29,460 bases of DNA from an uncultured Clostridia bacterium (lineage in GTDB: Bacteria > Bacillota > Clostridia > Lachnospirales > Lachnospiraceae), in NCBI GenBank assembly GCA_946186175.1, contig CAMHMG010000004.1:1-29460 (forward strand), given 5' to 3'. The notes under the pieces were generated by a model. It had not been told where the DNA came from. It ran no database searches and saw only the letters and a list, made by a program, of their open reading frames with translations. The position numbers were made by a program, and so were the translations under genes. Every line of letters starts with the position of its first letter. Position 1 is the stretch's first letter. Shown here in pieces: positions 8,177-15,839 of this stretch.

Positions 8177-9244
8177 ATGTATGTGGAGATGAAAAATATC
8201 AGCAAATCTTTTGCTGATTGCAAGGCCTGTGATGATATCAGCTTTGGTATTGAGCAGGGTAAACTTGTGGCACTTTTGGGTCCCAGCGGTAGTGGAAAGA
8301 CGACACTACTTAGGATGATTGCAGGTCTTGAAATACAGGATGGAGGAGATATATTGATCGACGGAAGGGTTGTCAATGATGTTCCCGGAAAAGACAGAGA
8401 GATAGGATTTGTATTTCAGAATTATGCTTTGTTCAGGTACATGACGGTATACGATAATATCGCTTATGGGTTAAAGATCAAGAAAGTGCCTGCAAAGCAG
8501 ATCAGGGAAACTGTTATGGAGCTCATTGGTTTAGTCGGATTGTCAGGCATGGAAAAGAGATATCCGGCTCAGCTTTCAGGTGGTCAGAAACAACGTGTTG
8601 CTTTTGCAAGAGCGTTAGCATTAAAGCCAAAGCTTCTGCTATTGGATGAGCCGTTTGCGGCAATAGACGCCAAGGTTAGAAAGGAGCTTAGAAATTGGCT
8701 CAAAGACATGATAAGCAGGGTTGGTATCACCAGCATATTCGTAACACACGATCAGGATGAGGCGGTAGAAGTTGCGGATGACATTCTAATTATAAATGAG
8801 GGAAGACTTGAACAGATCGGACGTCCGCTTGATATATACAAACATCCGAACACACCGTTTGTCGCACAGTTTATTGGTTCTTCAGTTGTACTTGACAGCT
8901 TTACGGGATTTAAAGGTTTTGATGAGGTGAAAAATGACAGCAAGGTCGTGATAAGACCTGAGTTTGTGGAAGCATTTAAGGGTGATAACCCAAGGTTTAA
9001 CAAGCTTATCTCAGCTGCGGAAAAAGGTACGCTCAGGAATATACAATTTCGTGGTAACTGTCTTGAAATATCATTAGAGGTTAATGGGGTAATACTTTCG
9101 ACCAACAGATCTTTAGAGCGCAGACCTGTCAGGATCGGTGATGAGATGTATGTTATCGTATACAGAATATACGTTATCAATAATGAAGAGACGGCGGTTC
9201 ATAAGAATGTACTGCTTAAAGATATTAATGTGGAAATGCTATAG
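8177..9244 (+). CDS. cysA: Sulfate ABC transporter ATP-binding protein
   Basis: ATPase of the sulfate importer, 355 residues. It has Walker A GPSGSGKTT (35-43), signature LSGGQKQR (from 133), Walker B LLLLDEPFAAID with Asp157-Glu158, and the switch histidine His191 in FVTHDQDEA. The C-terminal ~120 residues form the TOBE-like regulatory extension of CysA-type ATPases. The gene starts 21 bases after cysNC; GGGAG at 8163-8167 is nine bases before the ATG. Molybdate and tungstate ATPases are close relatives, but the neighbours cysD, cysNC, sbp, cysT and cysW make sulfate the clear substrate. The order cysA-sbp-cysT-cysW, with the ATPase first, differs from the E. coli order, where it comes last. 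Confidence 0.93.
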   Translation: MYVEMKNISKSFADCKACDDISFGIEQGKLVALLGPSGSGKTTLLRMIAGLEIQDGGDILIDGRVVNDVPGKDREIGFVFQNYALFRYMTVYDNIAYGLKIKKVPAKQIRETVMELIGLVGLSGMEKRYPAQLSGGQKQRVAFARALALKPKLLLLDEPFAAIDAKVRKELRNWLKDMISRVGITSIFVTHDQDEAVEVADDILIINEGRLEQIGRPLDIYKHPNTPFVAQFIGSSVVLDSFTGFKGFDEVKNDSKVVIRPEFVEAFKGDNPRFNKLISAAEKGTLRNIQFRGNCLEISLEVNGVILSTNRSLERRPVRIGDEMYVIVYRIYVINNEETAVHKNVLLKDINVEML

Positions 9245-9263
9245 AGCAAAAAGGAGATTGAAA

Positions 9264-10343
9264 ATGAAAAAGAGATTAGGGAAAGTGATGGCATTTGTTG
9301 CTGTTTCAATTATGATAATGAGTGTGACGGGAGGATGTGAAGCAGCCAAAGAAGATTCAACAGGTGATGGAGACGTTATGCAGATGACGAATGTATCTTA
9401 TGACCCTACAAGAGAGTTATATGCAAATTATAACGAGGTTTTCAAAGATCACTGGAAGGAAAAGACCGGACAGACTGTTGAGATAACACAGTCACATGGA
9501 GGCTCGAGCAAACAGGCCTTAGAGGTCGCCAACGGGTTAGAAGCGGATGTGGTTACATTTGCGCTTGAAGGGGATATTGATGTGGTTGCGGATGCAGGAC
9601 TCATAGAACCCGGTTTTACAAGTGAGTTTGAGCATGCAAGCTCACCGTATACTTCAACTATAGTATTCCTTGTAAGAAAGGATAACCCTAAGGATATTAA
9701 GGACTGGGACGATCTGACCAAAGACGGAATAGGTGTGATCACTCCAAGCCCTAAGACTTCAGGTGGTGCAAGATGGAATTACCTTGCTGCATGGTATTAT
9801 TTTGAGAAGCAGGGTATGAGTGAAGAAGAGATAATTGAGAATATAACTAAGTTGTATAAGAATGTTCTGGTGCTTGACTCAGGAGCCAGAGGTTCTACAA
9901 CAACATTTACGGAGAATGGTCAGGGCGATGTGCTTATAGCATGGGAAAATGAAGCTTTTCTGTCTATGAAGGAGAATCCGGGAGAATACGAGATCGTGGT
10001 ACCCTCTGTCTCTATATTATGTCAACCTACAGTTGCTGTTGTAGATGAAATAGTAGATGAAAGAGGTACAAGAGAGCTTGCTACAGAATACCTTTCTTAT
10101 CTCTATTCGGATGAGGCTCAGAGAGTAGAGGCTGAGAATTATTACAGGCCATCTGATACCGACATTATTGAAGAATACGCTTATGACACATCGGATAATG
10201 TTATTACTGAGGTGCCTGAAGACGGAAAATGGATAATTACCAATATTGAGATGACTGATATAGAGCATTTTGGAGGATGGCCGGCTGCTATAGATAAACA
10301 TTTTAATGACGGTGCTTTGTTTGATCAGATATACGAAAACTGA
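9264..10343 (+). CDS. sbp: Sulfate-binding lipoprotein of the ABC importer
   Basis: Extracellular solute-binding component, 359 residues, anchored to the membrane and delivering sulfate to CysT/CysW. The ATG at 9264, with AAGGAG at 9250-9255, is chosen over in-frame upstream starts that overlap cysA. From it the protein begins MKKRLGKVMAFVAVSIMIM, then VTGGC, a signal peptide with a somewhat divergent lipobox (Thr at -3). The mature part opens with NVSYDPTRELYANYNEVF and continues with GGSSKQALEVANGLEADVVT, both diagnostic of the Sbp/CysP family. The LYSDEAQRVEAENYYRPSD and WPAAIDKHFNDGALFDQIY regions are the usual C-terminal features. Whether it prefers sulfate or thiosulfate cannot be told by eye; cysDNC in the same operon favours sulfate. 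Confidence 0.93.
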   Translation: MKKRLGKVMAFVAVSIMIMSVTGGCEAAKEDSTGDGDVMQMTNVSYDPTRELYANYNEVFKDHWKEKTGQTVEITQSHGGSSKQALEVANGLEADVVTFALEGDIDVVADAGLIEPGFTSEFEHASSPYTSTIVFLVRKDNPKDIKDWDDLTKDGIGVITPSPKTSGGARWNYLAAWYYFEKQGMSEEEIIENITKLYKNVLVLDSGARGSTTTFTENGQGDVLIAWENEAFLSMKENPGEYEIVVPSVSILCQPTVAVVDEIVDERGTRELATEYLSYLYSDEAQRVEAENYYRPSDTDIIEEYAYDTSDNVITEVPEDGKWIITNIEMTDIEHFGGWPAAIDKHFNDGALFDQIYEN

Positions 10344-10366
10344 TGTGATGACAGAAAGGTAAGTAA

Positions 10367-11209
10367 ATGATGAATAAGAAAGCTTACAAAAGAATCATTC
10401 CGGGTTTTGGGTTGTCATTTGGAATTACACTTTTATATCTTGGCTTTATTGTTATAATTCCGCTTTGTTCTCTGGTAATATTCACAGCCGGGATTTCTCC
10501 CGGCGTGTTCCTGGAAACGGTAACAAGACCAAGGGTGCTATCAAGCTATATGGTTAGTTTCAGTACTGCTTTAGCGGCGGCTGTTGTCGATGCGGTCATG
10601 GGCGTTATAATAGCATGGGTGCTGGTACGATATCAATTTCCGGGAAAGAAGCTTATGAATGGAATAATCGAACTGCCATTTGCTCTTCCTACTGCGGTTG
10701 CCGGAATATCATTAACGCATCTTACGACGGACAAGGGTTGGATCGGGAAAATGTTTCATGATGCTTTTGGCATTGACATAGCCTATACAAGGCTTGGAAT
10801 AACTGTTGCTCTTGTGTTCATCGGGATTCCTTTCGTTGTAAGAAGTGTAGAGCCTGTTTTGGAAAAGATGGATAGGGGCGTAGAAGAGGCGGCGGATATG
10901 TTGGGTGCCGGAAGGACAAAGATTTTTTTTGATATAATCCTTCCTGAAATTGCACCTGCATTGTTCAGTGGTTTTTCTCTATCATTTGCAAGAGGGCTGG
11001 GCGAATACGGAAGTGTAGTGTTTATTGCCGGAAACAAACCTTATGAGACGGAAATTGCGCCGCTTATGATTCTGTCACAGTTACAGGAATATGACTACAC
11101 AAGTGCCACGGCTATAGCACTTGTAATGCTCATAGCAGCGTTCATTATCCTTCTTATTAACTCTTATATTCAGAGCAGAAGCGCAAAGATAACGGGCGGT
11201 ATGGCATAA
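10367..11209 (+). CDS. cysT: Sulfate ABC transporter permease CysT
   Basis: First permease of the sulfate importer, 280 residues, with about six hydrophobic membrane segments. The first is at 14-38 (LSFGITLLYLGFIVIIPLCS), and the last lies near the C terminus in IALVMLIAAFIILLINSYI. The cytoplasmic EAA loop that docks on CysA reads VEEAADMLGAGRTKIFFDIILP and is followed by ARGLGEYGSVVFIAGN, typical of CysT/CysU. Two adjacent ATGs at 10367 and 10370 both fit the AGAAAGG site; the first is given. It lies 23 bases after sbp and 14 before cysW, so it is cotranscribed with both. Confidence 0.93.
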   Translation: MMNKKAYKRIIPGFGLSFGITLLYLGFIVIIPLCSLVIFTAGISPGVFLETVTRPRVLSSYMVSFSTALAAAVVDAVMGVIIAWVLVRYQFPGKKLMNGIIELPFALPTAVAGISLTHLTTDKGWIGKMFHDAFGIDIAYTRLGITVALVFIGIPFVVRSVEPVLEKMDRGVEEAADMLGAGRTKIFFDIILPEIAPALFSGFSLSFARGLGEYGSVVFIAGNKPYETEIAPLMILSQLQEYDYTSATAIALVMLIAAFIILLINSYIQSRSAKITGGMA

Positions 11210-11223
11210 GGGAGGTATGATAA

Positions 11224-12045
11224 ATGAGAGTTCGGAAAAATGATGGACCTGTTAAATGGGTGCTGATCACGATCAGTGCGCTGTTTTTGTTTGTGATGCT
11301 GATTCTTCCGCTAATATATGTAATTGTAACATCGTTTAAGGATGGTGTGCAGTATTTTGTAAATGCCATAACAGACGAGTATGCAAAGAAGGCATTGATA
11401 CTCACTGTCTGGGTGACAGCGATAACGGTAATATGCAACACTGTTTTTGGAATATTTGCCGCATGGTGTCTGACAAGATATTCATTTAAAGGAAAGAAAA
11501 GAATATCAGCGCTTATTGATCTTCCGGTAACAGTTTCTCCTATTATCGTAGGACTTATATATGTGCTTACCTATGGAAGACAAAGTGCTGTATATCCAAT
11601 ATTGAAAAACCTTGACATTAAGATAATATTTGCTGTTCCGGGAATTGTGCTGGCAACAGTTTTTGTAACTCTTCCGTTTGTTGCAAGGGAGATCATACCG
11701 GTTTTGAATGCTAAGGGGACAGAAGAGGAGGAAGCTGCTGCGTTGATGGGCGCAAGCGGGTTCAGGATATTCAAGGATATAACATTTCCACATATAAAAT
11801 GGTCCCTGTTATATGGAATAGTCCTTTGTGCAGCTAGGGCTATGGGTGAATTTGGTGCGGTTTCCGTTATTTCGGGACACTTGCGGGGAAAGACCAACAC
11901 ATTACCTCTCTATATAGAATTGTTATATCAGGGTTATGATTTTACCGGTGCATTTGCTGTATCCTCCGTTCTGGTAATAATGGCGGTCTGCATTCTGATA
12001 TTAAGAAGCATTTTTGAAAAAAACTTGATAAAAAATAAAGATTAG
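11224..12045 (+). CDS. cysW: Sulfate ABC transporter permease CysW
   Basis: Second permease of the sulfate importer, 273 residues, forming the channel with CysT. Membrane segments begin with WVLITISALFLFVMLILPLI (about 12-31) and end with VSSVLVIMAVCILIL. The EAA loop reads EEEEAAALMGASGFRIFKDI, with the following ARAMGEFGAVSVISGHLRGK segment characteristic of CysW. GGGAGG at 11211-11216 lies seven bases before the ATG. It closes the sulfate operon; asd begins 53 bases later with its own ribosome binding site. No terminator hairpin is obvious between cysW and asd, so read-through into asd is possible. Confidence 0.93.
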   Translation: MRVRKNDGPVKWVLITISALFLFVMLILPLIYVIVTSFKDGVQYFVNAITDEYAKKALILTVWVTAITVICNTVFGIFAAWCLTRYSFKGKKRISALIDLPVTVSPIIVGLIYVLTYGRQSAVYPILKNLDIKIIFAVPGIVLATVFVTLPFVAREIIPVLNAKGTEEEEAAALMGASGFRIFKDITFPHIKWSLLYGIVLCAARAMGEFGAVSVISGHLRGKTNTLPLYIELLYQGYDFTGAFAVSSVLVIMAVCILILRSIFEKNLIKNKD

Positions 12046-12098
12046 AGTATTATAGTCTCTGAATTATAGTAGATAATTATTAAGAGGAGAAAAAGACT

Positions 12099-13190
12099 AT
12101 GAGTGACAAATTAAAAGTAGGAATTTTAGGTGGAACAGGTATGGTTGGTCAGAGATTTATCTCTTTGTTGGAGAACCATCCATGGTTTGAGGTTGTTACA
12201 ATTGCAGCCAGTCCGCGTAGTGCAGGCAAGACATACGCTGAGGCTGTAGGCGATCGCTGGAAGATGGATACACCAATGCCTGAAGCTGTTAAGAATATAA
12301 TAGTACATAATGTTAATGAAGTTGAAGAAGTAGCTTCAACTGTTGATTTTGTTTTTTCTGCAGTTGATATGACAAAGGATGAGATCAAGGCAATTGAGGA
12401 AGCCTATGCCAAGACTGAGACTCCGGTTGTATCTAACAATTCAGCACATCGTTGGACACCGGATGTTCCTATGGTTGTACCGGAGATCAATCCTGAGCAT
12501 ATGAAGGTCATTGATTTCCAGAAGAAGCGTCTTGGAACAACAAGAGGATTTGTTGCAGTTAAGCCTAACTGTTCAATTCAGAGCTATGCGCCGGTTCTTA
12601 CTGCATGGAAAGAGTTTGAGCCATATGAGGTTGTTGCAACAACTTATCAGGCAATTTCAGGTGCTGGTAAGACCTTTAAGGACTGGCCTGAGATGGTTGG
12701 CAATATAATCCCTTTTATCGGAGGAGAAGAAGAGAAGTCAGAGAAAGAGCCATTAAGAATCTGGGGACACATTGATGAAGAGAAGGGTGAGATCGTTCCT
12801 GCAACAAGCCCTGTTATTACTTGTCAGTGTATCAGAGTACCTGTACTTAACGGACATACTGCAGCAGTATTTGTTAAGTTTAAGAAGCAGCCTACTAAGG
12901 AACAGCTCATTCAGAAACTTGTTGAATTTAAGGGTGTTCCTCAGGAGTTAGAGCTTCCTTCTGCCCCTAAGCAGTTCATTCAGTATATGGAAGAGGATAA
13001 CCGTCCTCAGGTTGCACTTGATGTTGACTTTGAACATGGAATGGGTGTGTCTGTCGGACGTATCCGTGAGGATTCCGTATATGACTGGAAGTTTGTAGGA
13101 CTATCTCATAACACGGTAAGAGGTGCCGCAGGTGGAGCAGTTCTCTGTGCAGAGCTTCTTACAAAGCAGGGATATATATCTAAGAAGTGA
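12099..13190 (+). CDS. asd: Aspartate-semialdehyde dehydrogenase (archaeal/fungal type)
   Basis: Reduces aspartyl phosphate to aspartate semialdehyde with NADPH, the branch point toward lysine/diaminopimelate, methionine and threonine. At 363 residues it has the family length. The N terminus GILGGTGMVGQRFISLLENH is the NADP-binding loop. The catalytic cysteine is Cys158 in VKPNCSIQ, and the catalytic histidine is probably His253 in VLNGHTAAV. The SNNSAHRWTPDVPMVVPEIN stretch and the overall length resemble the archaeal/eukaryotic subfamily more than the classical E. coli Asd. AGAGGAG at 12081-12087 precedes the ATG. Its place after a sulfate operon fits methionine/cysteine supply, but this may be chance. 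Confidence 0.95.
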   Translation: MSDKLKVGILGGTGMVGQRFISLLENHPWFEVVTIAASPRSAGKTYAEAVGDRWKMDTPMPEAVKNIIVHNVNEVEEVASTVDFVFSAVDMTKDEIKAIEEAYAKTETPVVSNNSAHRWTPDVPMVVPEINPEHMKVIDFQKKRLGTTRGFVAVKPNCSIQSYAPVLTAWKEFEPYEVVATTYQAISGAGKTFKDWPEMVGNIIPFIGGEEEKSEKEPLRIWGHIDEEKGEIVPATSPVITCQCIRVPVLNGHTAAVFVKFKKQPTKEQLIQKLVEFKGVPQELELPSAPKQFIQYMEEDNRPQVALDVDFEHGMGVSVGRIREDSVYDWKFVGLSHNTVRGAAGGAVLCAELLTKQGYISKK

Positions 13191-13278
13191 TGGTTTTGTC
13201 AATTCCAGAATATCAGAGATAATAGATTTTTAATTCGTAACTATATATTAACTTAATGATTATGATTGTAAGACAATT

Positions 13279-13305
13279 GGGTGTCAAAAGATAATTTTGA
13301 CACCC
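13279..13305 (+). other. Perfect 11-bp inverted repeat upstream of the CobK-like gene
   Basis: GGGTGTCAAAA (13279-13289) and TTTTGACACCC (13295-13305) flank the 5-base loop GATAA. The stem is perfect, but neither strand has a following U run. It may be a weak terminator for asd or an operator/leader hairpin for the next gene, whose start is 23 bases downstream. Confidence 0.5.
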
Positions 13306-13328
13306 ATATCACGATAATAGTATAGGAG

Positions 13329-13982
13329 ATGGGGTTATTGGATAAGAAAGAATTGGTTGTTCAGACTGAGGGTGTGGTTGCAATACCAAGAACAGGATTA
13401 TCTGTAAAAGGTGTGGTTGCAATTCCGAGAACCGGCTTATCCGTAAAGGGTGAGCTGGCTGTCAAGGGAGAACTTGCTAAGATTGAGGAGTTAGCTACCA
13501 GAGGCGAGTTGTCGGTTATTGGAGAGCTTGCCAAAAACACAAGTGGAGAAAGGATCATAATAGTAGAAAGTATTAAAAATGCCGTTGAATATCTTAAAGA
13601 TACAAAGGGTAATGTACTTACTACTACAGGTGGATCGGAGATATATGAGTATACGAAGCTTCCCGAATTTGAGGAAAGAGTATATTCAAGAGTCATGGCA
13701 GACAGTGAGCTGATGAGGGCTTGTGAGGATGTTGGTATCAAGGGAAGACATTTAATCGGAATGTACGGTCCTTTCAGCAAAGATATGAACTGTGCGATGA
13801 TCAAGGATTTCGATATCAAATATACAGTGACAAAGGATTACGGTATATCAACCGGATTCGTTGAGAAAATGGAAGCTGCACTTTTGACTAATACGACCTT
13901 GATAGTTGTAGCCAGTGACTATAATGAACATCCGGGAAGTGAGTCGGATGTTGTTAAGCAAATACGTGATGAAAAAGCCTGA
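13329..13982 (+). CDS. CobK/CbiJ C-terminal domain fused to an N-terminal peptide-repeat stack
   Basis: A 217-residue chimera. Residues about 73-215 match the C-terminal half of precorrin-6x reductase (CobK/CbiJ): VLTTTGGSEIYEYTKLPEF, ERVYSRVMADSELMRAC, GRHLIGMYGPFSKDMNCAMI and YTVTKDYGISTGFVEKMEAA. The usual N-terminal half with its glycine-rich dinucleotide loop is absent. In its place are two copies of GVVAIPRTGLSVK (15-27, 28-40) and five hexapeptides of GELAxx type (41-70). No corrin-pathway gene lies in the window, so reductase activity is doubtful. The start is uncertain: GGAG at 13325-13328 abuts the ATG at 13329, while an in-frame TTG at 13338 has ideal 9-base spacing. The domain match is from recognised motifs; the function is unknown. 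Confidence 0.75.
   Translation: MGLLDKKELVVQTEGVVAIPRTGLSVKGVVAIPRTGLSVKGELAVKGELAKIEELATRGELSVIGELAKNTSGERIIIVESIKNAVEYLKDTKGNVLTTTGGSEIYEYTKLPEFEERVYSRVMADSELMRACEDVGIKGRHLIGMYGPFSKDMNCAMIKDFDIKYTVTKDYGISTGFVEKMEAALLTNTTLIVVASDYNEHPGSESDVVKQIRDEKA
13371..13538 (+). repeat. Coding tandem repeats: two 39-bp then five 18-bp units
   Basis: Two 39-bp units (13371-13409, 13410-13448) encode the identical 13-residue peptide GVVAIPRTGLSVK and differ at six positions, all synonymous third bases. Five 18-bp units follow (13449-13538), encoding GELAVK, GELAKI, EELATR, GELSVI and GELAKN. The tail of the 13-mer (SVKGE) grades into the hexamers, suggesting growth by nested duplication. Confidence 0.93.
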
Positions 13983-14026
13983 TGAGCAGGCATGATATAA
14001 GGAAACGCAAGAAATTAAATTTTTTG

Positions 14027-14055
14027 TTGAAAAACCAAGATACATAATGTATAAT
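14027..14055 (+). promoter_or_regulatory. Sigma-A promoter of efp
   Basis: TTGAAA (14027-14032), an exact 17-base spacer and TATAAT (14050-14055). The start codon of efp is about 40 bases downstream. This is the best sigma-A match I found in the window. Confidence 0.8.
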
Positions 14056-14095
14056 GGCGATATGTTTTGATTCATTTAAGGAGGAATATTTAGTA

Positions 14096-14659
14096 ATGGC
14101 AACAATTTCAGCAGGTGATTTTAGAAATGGTGTAACAATTGAGTTTGAGGGTAATATTTATCAGATTATTGAATTTCAGCATGTTAAGCCCGGTAAAGGT
14201 GCAGCATTTGTTCGTACAAAGCTTAAGAATATCGTTAATGGAGGTGTAGTTGAGAAGACTTTCCGTCCTACAGAGAAGTGTGAGACAGCTCATATTGATC
14301 GTAAGAATATGCAGTATTTATATGAAGATGGTGATCTCTATTACTTCATGGATAACGAGACATATGATCAGATAGCACTTGGCTCTGAGGTGGTTGGTGA
14401 TTCGTTGAAGTTTGTTAAGGAGAACGAGAATGTTAAGGTTGTTTCTCATGCAGGTAACGTATTTGCAATCGAGCCTGAGATCACTGTAGTACTTGAGGTA
14501 ACAGAGTGTGAACCGGGTGTTAAGGGTAATACAGCAACAGGTGCAACAAAGCCTTGTACTGTTGAGACAGGTGCAACACTTAACGTACCGCTTTTTGTTA
14601 ACCAGGGTGATAAGATCTCTATTGATACAAGAACAGGTGAGTATCTTTCAAGAGCTTAA
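14096..14659 (+). CDS. efp: Translation elongation factor P
   Basis: EF-P relieves ribosome stalling at polyproline stretches. The 187-residue length is standard. The start at 14096 follows GGAGGAA at 14080-14086; an in-frame upstream ATG at 14054 overlaps the promoter -10 and is rejected. The protein begins MATISAGDFRNGVTIEFEGN. The tip loop HVKPGKGAAFVRTKL carries Lys34, the position modified in other bacteria (beta-lysyl in E. coli, aminopentanol in Bacillus). The C terminus, IDTRTGEYLSRA, is a canonical EF-P end. A separate promoter and terminator make it a single-gene unit. No modification enzyme such as epmA or ymfI lies nearby. Confidence 0.97.
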   Translation: MATISAGDFRNGVTIEFEGNIYQIIEFQHVKPGKGAAFVRTKLKNIVNGGVVEKTFRPTEKCETAHIDRKNMQYLYEDGDLYYFMDNETYDQIALGSEVVGDSLKFVKENENVKVVSHAGNVFAIEPEITVVLEVTECEPGVKGNTATGATKPCTVETGATLNVPLFVNQGDKISIDTRTGEYLSRA

Positions 14660-14703
14660 TCTGATTATTGGATTAATAATTGGTATTTATAAGGATTATT
14701 ATG

Positions 14704-14733
14704 ACGCAGAAGCTGATGCTTCTGCGTTTTTTT
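14704..14733 (+). terminator. Intrinsic terminator of efp
   Basis: Perfect 10-bp arms ACGCAGAAGC (14704-14713) and GCTTCTGCGT (14718-14727) with a 4-base loop, followed by a run of seven T. Confidence 0.95.
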
Positions 14734-14777
14734 ATTTTTGATCGTGGATAAAATTTATTATCTGTTCAGCACTATGT

Positions 14778-14805
14778 CAAAATAAAAATATGGCAGGCAT
14801 AAATG
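14778..14805 (+). promoter_or_regulatory. Possible sigma-E promoter of the spoIIIA operon
   Basis: CAAAATA (14778-14784), a 13-base spacer and CATAAATG (14798-14805) resemble the mother-cell sigma-E consensus (an ATA-type -35 and CATACAnT-type -10). spoIIIA is a sigma-E operon in Bacillus. The match is partial and was guided by expectation. The leader to spoIIIAA would be about 65 bases. Confidence 0.35.
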
Positions 14806-14876
14806 ATAATTTCACACATATATTTAAGTATGTGATATTTTATCAATGAGTCTTGAATTATAGCGGGGAGGGCATT

Positions 14877-15836
14877 ATGGAAAAGAGGCAGGAGATTCTT
14901 AAGATTTTGTCATCCACTTTAAGAGAAATTGTAAGCAGAATGACGGTGGATTTTGAACAATTAAGAGAGTTGAGACTTAGGGTCAATGAACCGTTTATTG
15001 TCATAGTGGGTTGTGAAGAAGTATTCGTTTCACATAACGGTAGTCTTGTCGGACAGGCCGAAGAGGCATATATAGTCAAGGCGAGAGACATTAAGGAGAC
15101 ACTTGAATACATAAGCAGTTTTTCACTATATGCGTATGAAGATGAGATAAGGCAGGGATACATAACGGTTGCCGGCGGACACAGAGTCGGACTTGCCGGT
15201 AAGGTCATATTAGATCAGGGAAAGGTACGCAGTGTCAAACATGTATCATTTATCAATATAAGGATGTCACATGAGATAAAAGGATGTGGAACCATGTTGA
15301 TGCCTTATATATATGATGAGAAATGTATACATCACACCCTTATCATCTCACCTCCGGGCTGTGGCAAAACAACGCTGTTGCGCGATGTAGTAAGGCTTCT
15401 TTCAGATGGTAATGAGAAGCATCTGGGTGTTAATGTCGGAGTAGTTGATGAGAGATCTGAGATCGGAGCATCCTATATGGGCGTGCCGCAGAATGATCTC
15501 GGGATAAGGACGGATGTACTTGATTGCTGCCCGAAAGCTCTTGGTATGCTGATGATGATTAGAAGTATGTCGCCACAGGTCATAGCGGTTGATGAGATAG
15601 GAAAACATGAGGATATAGATGCACTTGCATATGCAATGAATTGCGGATGTAAAATGATAGCAACGGTTCACGGATATTCAATTGAAGATATCAAAAATAA
15701 GCCGGTGCTAAGAAAACTTATTGAGGAGAAAATGTTTAAACGCCTGATTCTGCTTAAGGGAGACGGTATGCCGGGTAGAATCAGTAGAATCTATGATGAG
15801 AGAGGTAGTGTATTGTTGAACGGAGAGGAAGATTAA
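14877..15836 (+). CDS. spoIIIAA: Stage III sporulation protein AA (ATPase)
   Basis: Mother-cell ATPase of the SpoIIIA-SpoIIQ channel, related to type II/IV secretion ATPases, thought to energise the complex that keeps the engulfed forespore active. It has 319 residues from the ATG at 14877, which has GGAGGG at 14867-14872; an in-frame TTG at 14853 lacks such a site. The Walker A loop PPGCGKTT lies at 159-166, followed by VVDERSEIGASYMGVPQND and the Walker-B-like PQVIAVDEIG. The helix-turn element HRVGLAGKVI is also typical. It is the first of eight consecutive spoIIIA genes. Confidence 0.96.
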   Translation: MEKRQEILKILSSTLREIVSRMTVDFEQLRELRLRVNEPFIVIVGCEEVFVSHNGSLVGQAEEAYIVKARDIKETLEYISSFSLYAYEDEIRQGYITVAGGHRVGLAGKVILDQGKVRSVKHVSFINIRMSHEIKGCGTMLMPYIYDEKCIHHTLIISPPGCGKTTLLRDVVRLLSDGNEKHLGVNVGVVDERSEIGASYMGVPQNDLGIRTDVLDCCPKALGMLMMIRSMSPQVIAVDEIGKHEDIDALAYAMNCGCKMIATVHGYSIEDIKNKPVLRKLIEEKMFKRLILLKGDGMPGRISRIYDERGSVLLNGEED

Positions 15837-15839
15837 CTG

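Noticed and set aside
7933..8376. Minus-strand 147-codon ORF at the cysNC-cysA junction
   Set aside because: It is antisense to two certain genes, has no supporting ribosome binding site, and its Ser/Leu/Ile-rich composition is typical of antisense shadow frames.
13191..13328. Remnant of the missing CobK N-terminal half upstream of the chimera
   Set aside because: I read the gap for a glycine-rich dinucleotide loop or a degraded frame leading into the gene and found none; it holds only the 11-bp inverted repeat.
13361..13819. Minus-strand 152-codon ORF antisense to the repeat-CobK chimera
   Set aside because: It is created by the tandem repeats read in reverse. The plus frame shows synonymous-only repeat divergence and recognisable domain motifs, so the plus frame is the coding one.
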